NCBI GenBank assembly: GCA_024695565.1
Contig: JAILHX010000037.1
Span: forward strand, 1 to 33,973
Direction: 5' to 3'
Length of the DNA stretch: 33,973 nucleotides
Source of the DNA: Saccharofermentans sp.
Lineage (GTDB): Bacteria > Bacillota_A > Clostridia > Saccharofermentanales > Saccharofermentanaceae
Below, piece after piece: positions 7,534 through 14,384 of the stretch (positions are counted from its first letter, which is position 1; every line of letters begins with the position of its first letter). Under the pieces are notes generated by a model, which ran no database searches, was not told the DNA's origin, and was given only the letters and a program-made list of their open reading frames with translations. A program made the translations under genes and the position numbers.

Positions 7534-10029
7534 ATGTATGAGTTTTTAAGCTTTGAAGAGAGCCTTGAGCGGAAGAAGATCCGCGGGCGCGTCTTAAATA
7601 CGCTTGAATTCAATAAGATCAGAGAGACGGTAACATCCAAGGCCAGAACGTCTTACGGCAAAGAGTTATGTGAAGACATGGCCCCCTGTTGTGACCTGGA
7701 TTATGTTACTTCCGAACTTAACTGCACGAAGCAGGCGATGGAGCATATCTTAAGATTCGGAATGCTTCCTTTAGGCGGCATGAGAGATCTAAGACAGGCT
7801 CTTACTTATGCCAAGGCAGACGGCACACTTACCTGCGGACAGCTTCTGGAAGTCGCTTCGTTTTTAAGAGCATCTGACGAGATAAAGAAGGCGGTCTCAA
7901 AGGCAAGATCAGCAGGTTCACCCATGGTTGACGATGTAGAGCCTGACATCTGTTCTTATGTTGACGGACTTGAGACCTGTGACAGCCTTCTCGAGAAGAT
8001 CTCATCTTCAATCTTAGGTCAGGATGAAGTATCGGATAAAGCCAGCAGGGAATTGTCCTCTATCAGAAGAGAGCGGAAGAGCATATCAAGCGGCATCAGG
8101 TCTTTGCTCGACCGTGTGATCCAGAATCACGCTGACATGCTCCAGGAGAGCATCGTAACGCTCAGGGAGGGAAGATACTGTATTCCCGTAAAGTCAGATT
8201 TCAACGGAAGGATCGAAGGTATCGTTCACGGGGCTTCATCTTCCGGACAGACTCTTTTTATCGAGCCTATGAGCGTTGTCGAGGCCAATAACAAGATCGC
8301 CGAATTGAACTTTGCTGAGCAATCGGAGATCCAGAGGATCCTTAAGAGCTTTACCAATGAAGTCGTATCTATCAGCAATATCCTTGAGAACAATATGCAG
8401 ATTGCTTCGCGCCTGGATTATGTTTTCGCGAAGGCCGAATACGGAGTCGAGAATAATTCATTCTGTCCTGATCTCAATACTGAGGGAAGGATCGATCTTA
8501 AGGGTGCCAGACACCCCCTGATTGCCAAGGACAGCGTTGTACCGGTCGACATCAGTGTCGGCAGCGGCTATGACGCACTCATCGTAACAGGTCCTAACAC
8601 AGGCGGTAAGACGGTTTCACTTAAGACGTGCGGACTTCTTGTCCTCATGACGATGGCAGGTCTTGCGATCCCGACAGATTCCGGATCTGAAGTGTGCGTT
8701 TTCGACAGAGTGCTTGCAGACATAGGAGATGAGCAGAGCATTGAAGAGAGCTTATCCACGTTCTCAGCGCACATGTCCAATATCGTATTCATCTTAAAGA
8801 ACATCAGGGGCAAGTCACTGGTGCTCCTCGATGAGCTCGGCTCAGGCACGGACCCTGCAGAGGGCGCCGCACTTGCGATATCGATCATTGAGGAACTCAG
8901 GAAGAAGAACTGCATCGTAATGTCTACGACTCACTACAGAGAGCTTAAGGGCTATGCAGAGACGACAGAAGGCGTAATGAATGCCTCCTGCGAGTTCGAC
9001 ACCGAGACTCTCGCTCCGACATATAAGCTGATCACGGGAAGACCCGGTTCATCCAATGCTTTTGTAATATCCAGCAAACTCGGCCTTGCCAAGCATATTT
9101 TGGACAATGCGAAAACAAGGATGTCAGAAGATGAGCTCCAATATGAAGAGCTCCTTGCAAAAGCTGAAGAACAGTCCAAGAAGGCTGAAGAACTGGCAGC
9201 CGAGAATGACAGGCTTAACGTTGCGCTTAAGGCAGAGAAGTCACGCCTTGAAGAAGAGAATGCTAAGCTCAAGCAGTCTAAGACGAAGATCTTAAACGAT
9301 ATGAAGGCCGAGCAGAAGAGACTTCTTCAGGAGCAGGAGAAAGAACTTACGGAAGAGCTTCGCGAACTTAGGAAGAAGTCCAGAGCGATGGACAGCAGGA
9401 AACGCGAGCAGGAACTTGATAAGATCAGAAGAAAGCTCAGAGCCGGCATAGATGATCTGACAGTTGAAGACGATGAAGCAGTTAAATCCGTAGCGTTAAG
9501 CGGCGAGCCTGTCAAGGAAGTCATTGAAGGCGAGTGCTACTATGTACCTTCGCTTGGACAGACGGGCGTTGCCGAATCGGGCCTTTCTAAGAGCGGAAGC
9601 GTTAATATCCTCTGCGGAAGCATGAAGATCGCCGTTAAGAAGAGTCAGCTCATGATGCCTACAAAAGAGCAGCGTGATGAGTTCATGAGGACCAAAAACG
9701 GCAAGGCTGCATCCAAGGCCGGGGCGGTCTCGAAGAAGAGCAATGCAGGAGATATCTCCAAGGCGAAGTTTACAGCTGCTTCTTCAACCAAGGCTGAACT
9801 TATGCTTATCGGCATGACGACGGCTGAAGCGGAATCAAGCCTCTATAAGTACATGGAAGACTGTGTGCTTGCAGGAATAAAAGAAGCGAGGATCGTACAC
9901 GGTAAGGGTACCGGTGCATTGAGATCCTGCGTGCAGGACATACTGATCAAGGACGACCGTGTCGAATCCTATCGTGCCGGCTCGCAGGGCGAAGGCGACA
10001 GCGGTGTAACAATAGTTAAATTCAGATAA
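7534..10029 (+). CDS. mutS2: Endonuclease MutS2 (Smr-domain MutS homologue)
   Basis: An 831-residue MutS2. The family acts on branched DNA to restrain recombination, and in Bacillus it also acts in rescue of collided ribosomes. The MutS core and clamp occupy residues 20-330. Walker A is GPNTGGKT at 353-360, and Walker B is LVLLDELGSGTDP with Asp433/Glu434. A long Lys/Glu-rich coiled coil spans about 525-645, followed by a KOW-like segment (GECYYVPSLGQTG). A C-terminal Smr nuclease domain (about 755-831) has the HGKGTGALR motif at His789. The mismatch-recognition domain of MutS1 is absent, as expected. There are about 20 extra residues before the usual start (LEFNKIRE). The AGGGG upstream is rather far (13 bases), so a slightly different start is possible. 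Confidence 0.95.
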   Translation: MYEFLSFEESLERKKIRGRVLNTLEFNKIRETVTSKARTSYGKELCEDMAPCCDLDYVTSELNCTKQAMEHILRFGMLPLGGMRDLRQALTYAKADGTLTCGQLLEVASFLRASDEIKKAVSKARSAGSPMVDDVEPDICSYVDGLETCDSLLEKISSSILGQDEVSDKASRELSSIRRERKSISSGIRSLLDRVIQNHADMLQESIVTLREGRYCIPVKSDFNGRIEGIVHGASSSGQTLFIEPMSVVEANNKIAELNFAEQSEIQRILKSFTNEVVSISNILENNMQIASRLDYVFAKAEYGVENNSFCPDLNTEGRIDLKGARHPLIAKDSVVPVDISVGSGYDALIVTGPNTGGKTVSLKTCGLLVLMTMAGLAIPTDSGSEVCVFDRVLADIGDEQSIEESLSTFSAHMSNIVFILKNIRGKSLVLLDELGSGTDPAEGAALAISIIEELRKKNCIVMSTTHYRELKGYAETTEGVMNASCEFDTETLAPTYKLITGRPGSSNAFVISSKLGLAKHILDNAKTRMSEDELQYEELLAKAEEQSKKAEELAAENDRLNVALKAEKSRLEEENAKLKQSKTKILNDMKAEQKRLLQEQEKELTEELRELRKKSRAMDSRKREQELDKIRRKLRAGIDDLTVEDDEAVKSVALSGEPVKEVIEGECYYVPSLGQTGVAESGLSKSGSVNILCGSMKIAVKKSQLMMPTKEQRDEFMRTKNGKAASKAGAVSKKSNAGDISKAKFTAASSTKAELMLIGMTTAEAESSLYKYMEDCVLAGIKEARIVHGKGTGALRSCVQDILIKDDRVESYRAGSQGEGDSGVTIVKFR

Positions 10030-10042
10030 AGGGGAAATTGGC

Positions 10043-10984
10043 ATGGCAGAAAACAATGTTGATCAGATAATCGTGCAGGAGGCGGAGAACATTCAGCAGA
10101 CTGAAACTCCAAAGAAGAGAGTAAGGATCGGATTCGTATTCCTGTCTATCGTCCCGGTGGCTGTGCTTATTTTTATCCAGTCGGCCTGCCAAATTCCTTT
10201 TTTGGCACTGGCAAGCATTGACATCGCGAAGAACGGACTTGCCGAGAATATCTCAGATCCTCTGGAAGGCTCAGCTCTTCTTATGCAGATCTTCAATGAG
10301 AAGTACGGATTCTACGCGTATCTGGCTTATGCGGTCGTTGGTCTTATAACATTCGGCCTTTGGTATTTCTTTGGTTTTGTAAGAAGGGGTCAGAAAGTTA
10401 AGTTAAGCCAGATCTTCGGTGTTAAGTCGGTCCTTGCAATGATTGGCGCGGTTATCGGACTTAATTTTGTAATCAATGCAGGTTTTGTGCTTGCCGACCA
10501 TCTTTTCCCTTCTGTTATGGATAATTATGCCGAGCTCATGGAGTCAGCTGGATTAGGCTCTAACGCCTTGATCACTATTATTTATGCGATAATCCTGGGA
10601 CCTGTACTGGAAGAGCTTTGCTGCCGCGGTCTGTGTTTCGGTTACCTTGAGAAGTCAGGAGTTAAACCGATATTCATGATACTCATCTCCGGCATTCTTT
10701 TCGGAGCCATGCATCTTAATCTCGTTCAGGGTATCTATGCGGCTATGCTGGGATTCATGCTCGGATTCTTAAGATACAAGTACCGTTCGATCCTTATCAC
10801 GATCGTCATGCATATATTGTTTAACATTATGGGAACATATGGAGACCAGCTGATCGGCATGCTCCATCCCAGTGATGCAGTTACTTTGATCCTTGGCGGT
10901 CTGGCACTCTTCCTTCTTGTATTTGTCATTGTTCTTATTAACGGTGACAAGAAGGCTGTTCATGCATCTGCGGAGAAAACTTAA
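10043..10984 (+). CDS. CPBP family intramembrane metalloprotease (CAAX protease/bacteriocin-processing type)
   Basis: A 313-residue polytopic membrane protein of the CPBP (Abi/Rce1-type) family. Members cleave within or near the membrane, or give immunity to bacteriocins; this substrate is unknown. The family motifs are present: EELCCR (Glu190, Glu191, Arg195), His224 in FGAMHLN, and HILFN (His257, Asn261). These are the predicted metal and catalytic residues. The cytosolic N-terminus (about 30 residues, acidic and Gln-rich) is followed by seven to eight membrane segments. AGGGGA precedes the ATG, 13 bases after mutS2, so it is probably in the same operon. Confidence 0.9.
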   Translation: MAENNVDQIIVQEAENIQQTETPKKRVRIGFVFLSIVPVAVLIFIQSACQIPFLALASIDIAKNGLAENISDPLEGSALLMQIFNEKYGFYAYLAYAVVGLITFGLWYFFGFVRRGQKVKLSQIFGVKSVLAMIGAVIGLNFVINAGFVLADHLFPSVMDNYAELMESAGLGSNALITIIYAIILGPVLEELCCRGLCFGYLEKSGVKPIFMILISGILFGAMHLNLVQGIYAAMLGFMLGFLRYKYRSILITIVMHILFNIMGTYGDQLIGMLHPSDAVTLILGGLALFLLVFVIVLINGDKKAVHASAEKT

Positions 10985-10987
10985 GAC

Positions 10988-11045
10988 TTGTCCTAAAATC
11001 AAAAATATTTGGTATACTTAATTTGTAAATCAAATCATAGGGGAG
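10988..11045 (+). promoter_or_regulatory. MarR operon promoter with FabT-like operator and start-deciding RBS
   Basis: A -10 element TATACT lies at 11013-11018 with a weak TTGTCC at 10988-10993 (19-base spacing). Just downstream, TTTG-N5-CAAA at 11022-11034 has the arm sequence and spacing of the FabT operator known from lactic acid bacteria. It would overlap the transcription start. GGGGAG at 11040-11045 is correctly spaced for a TTG start at 11054, which sets the regulator's start. Confidence 0.55.
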
Positions 11046-11053
11046 AGATCAAT

Positions 11054-11569
11054 TTGTTGAACGAAGAAGAACAGATGTCAGAGGCCCTGGTAAGGATCTT
11101 TGAGAATGTTGTTTTAACGGAAGAGAAATCTCTTCGTGCAGGTTATTTCAATGACCTGTCCATTGCCGAGATGCATACACTTACTGCAATCGGCCCTTAC
11201 GATGCCCGTACAATGACAAATACCGCAGAAGACCTGGGTATTACCACAGGTACTCTTACTGTTGCCATAGACAGGCTTGTCAAGAAGGGATATGTTCACA
11301 GAGAACGTGATAAGCGGGATAAGCGTATCGTAAGGATCAGCCTCACACATAACGGAAAGCTTGCCTGCAGAATGAACAGCAAGTTCCACAGAGTTTTGGC
11401 TAAGCATATCCTTGCAGGATACGATGAGGCAGACAGAAAGAAGCTTTTAGACCTTGTTAATGAAGTCGACCGGTATGTCGAACAGCAGCTCAAGCGCTAC
11501 GAAGGCAGTGAGAATGTAAGAGCTACAGCCAGACAGGTAGCGAAGGATACAACAAAGGAGAAAAAGTAA
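11054..11569 (+). CDS. MarR family transcriptional regulator, FabT-like
   Basis: A 171-residue winged-helix regulator. The DNA-binding domain reads SIAEMHTLTAIG, then TMTNTAEDLGITTGTLTVAIDRL (recognition helix) and the wing KGYVHRERDKRDKRIVRIS. This is the MarR layout. The start is a TTG with GGGGAG eight bases upstream; an in-frame ATG at 11075 is the main alternative. The C-terminus is a basic tail. The next gene, one base after the stop, encodes an acyl carrier protein. In streptococci the MarR protein FabT uses acyl-ACP as co-repressor and regulates fatty acid genes, so a similar role is inferred here, supported by the FabT-like palindrome at the promoter. Confidence 0.85.
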   Translation: MLNEEEQMSEALVRIFENVVLTEEKSLRAGYFNDLSIAEMHTLTAIGPYDARTMTNTAEDLGITTGTLTVAIDRLVKKGYVHRERDKRDKRIVRISLTHNGKLACRMNSKFHRVLAKHILAGYDEADRKKLLDLVNEVDRYVEQQLKRYEGSENVRATARQVAKDTTKEKK

Positions 11570-11570
11570 G

Positions 11571-11831
11571 ATGGGCGAATCTAATATCACCAGAGAAAAG
11601 ATTTTAGAAGAAGTCATCAGGATCATGGCCGAGACGCTAGAGATTTCTCCCGAAGAGATCACGGCAGATCTTAACTTCAATTCCGATCTTCCTTTCGATT
11701 CGTTACAGCTCTATGAGTTTGTAATCGATGTTGAGGAACATTACAACATCCGTCTTCCTGACGAGCTTCTTGACGAAGTAAAGACAGTTAACGATATCGT
11801 TGACGTAGTTTATAAGCTCGCTGCCAAGTAA
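11571..11831 (+). CDS. Acyl carrier protein
   Basis: An 86-residue acidic helical protein with the phosphopantetheine attachment site at Ser44 in PFDSLQLYEF, a variant of the usual DSLD(L/M)VE. The typical end is NIRLPDELLDEVKTVNDIVDVV. It would carry growing acyl chains for fatty acid synthesis or donate them in lipid assembly. AAGGAG is ten bases upstream. No fatty acid synthesis enzyme is adjacent, so this may be a dedicated or second ACP rather than the main one; its Gln-Leu-Tyr after the Ser is unusual. It sits between a MarR regulator and a lipid kinase. Confidence 0.9.
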   Translation: MGESNITREKILEEVIRIMAETLEISPEEITADLNFNSDLPFDSLQLYEFVIDVEEHYNIRLPDELLDEVKTVNDIVDVVYKLAAK

Positions 11832-11850
11832 GACGGCTCATGGTATCCGG

Positions 11851-12816
11851 ATGAAGAAACTTTTCATCGTTAACAGCAGAGCTGATGCCAAAGTCCTTGC
11901 CAGATTCAAGGTCGCTTATGCCGACTGCTCGAGCGGACGCGAGGGCGAATCCCGTGTTGTTTATACTGAATTTGCAGGTCACGCCAGCGAAGTAGCTTCC
12001 AAAGCAGCTTCGGAAGACGACCTTCTTGTCATTGCATGCGGCGGTGACGGCACTATACATGAAGTAGCTAATTCACTTGCTGAATCTGATACACCCATGG
12101 CTGTAATCCCTCTCGGCACAGGCAACGACTTTACCCGTTCCGTAATGAATGAGGATCACCGCAGCAACTGTGAGATCTGTGTCAGCGATATATTCAGCGA
12201 CAGATTTGAGGTCAGGGATACGGATCTTATCCGTGTAACTTCTTATGACCGCAAAGGTTCCAAGATAGACGCGAGTTCGGCGTGGTGCCTTAACGTTGCT
12301 TCCATTGGTCTTGATACTGAAGTCCAGCTCAGAGCCAAGGGCAAGGTGTTAGCTCATCCCGATTCAGGCTTTGTAAGAAGTACGGCTTATATTACGTCTG
12401 CTGTAGGATGCATTTTCGGAAACCGTTCTTTCAGATTCAGGTTCAATGCCAAAAGAACTGACGGCAAGCCCGAAGTATCCCAAGTCGAAGAATATACGCT
12501 CCTTGCTGTCTGCAACGCATCTTATTACGGCGACGGCTTCTGTCCTGCGCCCGGTGCCAAGATCGACGACGGCCTCATCGACTGCTGTGCTATCGATGCC
12601 GTAAGCCTTCCGAGGGCTCTCAATCTCCTTCTGAAGTACAAGAAAGGTGCACATGAAGGACAGAATAACGTAGATACATTTACGACCGATGCCATCACAG
12701 TCGAGGCAACGGGACTTCGCGACCTCAACGGCAATTACGACGGCGAGGACTTCTCAGGACATAAAGTTACTTTCGAGTGCGTTCCGGGGTCATTAAAGCT
12801 CGCGTTGTACAAGTAA
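11851..12816 (+). CDS. Diacylglycerol kinase family lipid kinase (YegS/DgkB type)
   Basis: A 321-residue protein with the DAGK catalytic domain: FIVNSRAD at the N-terminus, GGDGT at residues 64-68, and PLGTGNDFTRS near residues 88-98. The C-terminal beta domain has YYGDGFCPAPGAKIDDGLIDC. In Gram-positive bacteria this fold phosphorylates diacylglycerol to phosphatidic acid and so recycles lipid released during lipoteichoic acid synthesis. The exact substrate cannot be read from sequence. It follows the ACP gene by 19 bases, giving a MarR-ACP-lipid kinase unit. No clear Shine-Dalgarno site is seen. Confidence 0.88.
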   Translation: MKKLFIVNSRADAKVLARFKVAYADCSSGREGESRVVYTEFAGHASEVASKAASEDDLLVIACGGDGTIHEVANSLAESDTPMAVIPLGTGNDFTRSVMNEDHRSNCEICVSDIFSDRFEVRDTDLIRVTSYDRKGSKIDASSAWCLNVASIGLDTEVQLRAKGKVLAHPDSGFVRSTAYITSAVGCIFGNRSFRFRFNAKRTDGKPEVSQVEEYTLLAVCNASYYGDGFCPAPGAKIDDGLIDCCAIDAVSLPRALNLLLKYKKGAHEGQNNVDTFTTDAITVEATGLRDLNGNYDGEDFSGHKVTFECVPGSLKLALYK

Positions 12817-12835
12817 ATCGTTAGTCTTGGAATAC

Positions 12836-13008
12836 TTGGGGCGCATATAACCGGTCTTTTGCCCCAAATCTCGGAAAATCAACAACTTGGGGCAAATACA
12901 ACGGTTTATTTTTGCCCCGGACTTTGAAAAATCGATACCTTGGGGCAAATACAGCCGGCATTTTTTGCCCCAAATCCCGGGAAATCAGCAGTTTGGGGCA
13001 AGAGGCCC
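12836..13008. repeat. Tandem palindromic repeat array, 3.5 units, 51-53 bp period
   Basis: TTGGGGC arms begin at 12836, 12887, 12940 and 12993. Each of the first three is closed by GCCCC (12861, 12914, 12967), giving palindromes of 32-34 bases. The third, 12940-12973, is the best: ten-base arms TTGGGGCAAA/TTTGCCCCAA around a central GCCGGC, itself a palindrome. The bases between palindromes are also related (patterns such as CGG-AAAATCA-CA). The last unit is shortened to GGGC-AAGAG-GCCC. No T tract follows, so these are not ordinary terminators. The array fills most of the gap between the lipid kinase and the next gene. Confidence 0.85.
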
Positions 13009-13090
13009 GATCCGGTAGTGAAGAACCCTTTTAACTTTTCGAGCCCCGGCACATAATTAAACAATTTTCTCCTTTCCGCCTTTTTATTGT

Positions 13091-13107
13091 TATAATAAAA
13101 ACTTATG
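13091..13107 (+). promoter_or_regulatory. -10 box eight bases before an ATG (possible leaderless start)
   Basis: A perfect TATAAT at 13091-13096 ends eight bases before the ATG at 13105, and no Shine-Dalgarno sequence lies between (AAAAACTT). Transcription from this box would begin at or next to the start codon. No good -35 is seen at the normal distance. Confidence 0.45.
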
Positions 13108-14379
13108 AACGGGACGTTTAAGGACATTATCGATAATTACAGGAAATACGGCGTGAGTGATAAGGCTATCGAGGCCGCTTATAAGGCTGAAGAGGCGCTT
13201 GCTGACGTTTACGCGCGCGTTGACGACATTGTCACATATAACGAGCTTAAGGTCCTTGACGCATTCAGGAGCGAGAAGTTCTCGGATACCCACATGGGTT
13301 CTACTTCGGGTTACGGCTACGACGATGTAGGCCGTGAGAAGATCGAGAATATCTTTGCCAAGGTTTTCCGCGCTGAGAAGGCTTATGTCAGATGGCAGAT
13401 CAGCACGGGTTCACAGGCGATTTCCGCTATGCTCTACGGAGCGTTAAGACCGGGAGACATAATGCTCTCCGTTACCGGAAGACCTTACGATACCCTCATG
13501 GCTACGATCGGCCTTTCTTCCGGTAATAATGATATGTCGCTCATGTCTTACGGTATCGGTTATGAGGAAGTTGACCTCAAAGAAGACGGCACGCCTGATC
13601 TTGATGCCATAAGAGCTGCCATTAAGCCTGAGACGAAGATGGTATTCATCCAGAAGTCCAGAGGCTATACGGGAAGAAGAGCGCTTCTCTGCGATGATAT
13701 CGGGAAGATCGCATCACTTGTCCATTCCATCAGAGAAGACATAATCGTTGCAGTTGATAACTGCTACGGCGAATTTACGGAGAAGAGAGAGCCTACTGAA
13801 GTCGGCGCAGATGTTATCGCCGGTTCTCTCATCAAGAATCCGGGCGGCGGAATCGCTAAGACCGGCGGTTATATTGCGGGAAGAGCAGATCTCGTTGAGA
13901 ATGCCGCAAGGCATCTTACGACACCCGGACTCGGCAGCGAAGTAGGTCCTACGATGGGCGCCAATTCCATGATCGCCAGAGGCCTTTTCACGGCTCCCGC
14001 GTGTGTCGGCGAATGCCTTAAGGGCGCGATATTTGCAGCAGAGATCCTCGGAAGTCAGGGATATAAGACAAGCCCTGCTTCTACGGAGTTAAGAGGCGAT
14101 ATAGTCCAGACTATAGAATTCGGAGATCCTGACAAGATGAGCAGGTTCTGTGCTGCTATCCAGGCATGTTCTCCCGTTGATTCATTTGTTACTCCGGTAC
14201 CGTGGGATATGCCGGGTTATGACGATCAGGTAATCATGGCGGCAGGCGCATTCGTTCAGGGTGCTACGACCGAGCTCTCATGCGACGGTCCCATCAAGCC
14301 GCCTTACATTGCGTATATGCAGGGCAGCCTTGCCAAGGAGCAGGCTAAGCTCGCATGCATGCTTGCTGTCGGAGGTTAA
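13105..14379 (+). CDS. Methionine gamma-lyase family PLP protein (aluminium resistance protein family)
   Basis: A 424-residue fold-type I PLP enzyme of the family named after an aluminium-resistance protein (Met_gamma_lyase family). Family landmarks are STSGYGYDDVGRE, an early aromatic/acidic region; STGSQAISAMLYGALRPGD in the cofactor pocket; GRPYDTL; VAVDNCYGEF; and GSLIKNPGGG, where Lys244 is the likely PLP lysine. It probably carries out C-S lyase or related sulfur amino acid chemistry, but the physiological substrate of this family is uncertain. The start agrees with the family N-terminus. The downstream HlyD-like gene starts five bases after the stop. Confidence 0.9.
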   Translation: MNGTFKDIIDNYRKYGVSDKAIEAAYKAEEALADVYARVDDIVTYNELKVLDAFRSEKFSDTHMGSTSGYGYDDVGREKIENIFAKVFRAEKAYVRWQISTGSQAISAMLYGALRPGDIMLSVTGRPYDTLMATIGLSSGNNDMSLMSYGIGYEEVDLKEDGTPDLDAIRAAIKPETKMVFIQKSRGYTGRRALLCDDIGKIASLVHSIREDIIVAVDNCYGEFTEKREPTEVGADVIAGSLIKNPGGGIAKTGGYIAGRADLVENAARHLTTPGLGSEVGPTMGANSMIARGLFTAPACVGECLKGAIFAAEILGSQGYKTSPASTELRGDIVQTIEFGDPDKMSRFCAAIQACSPVDSFVTPVPWDMPGYDDQVIMAAGAFVQGATTELSCDGPIKPPYIAYMQGSLAKEQAKLACMLAVGG

Positions 14380-14384
14380 GGGAT

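Noticed and set aside
12836..13008. CRISPR array
   Set aside because: The repeats are spaced evenly, but the stretches between them are similar to each other and the units are long palindromes with varying loops. No cas gene is in the window.
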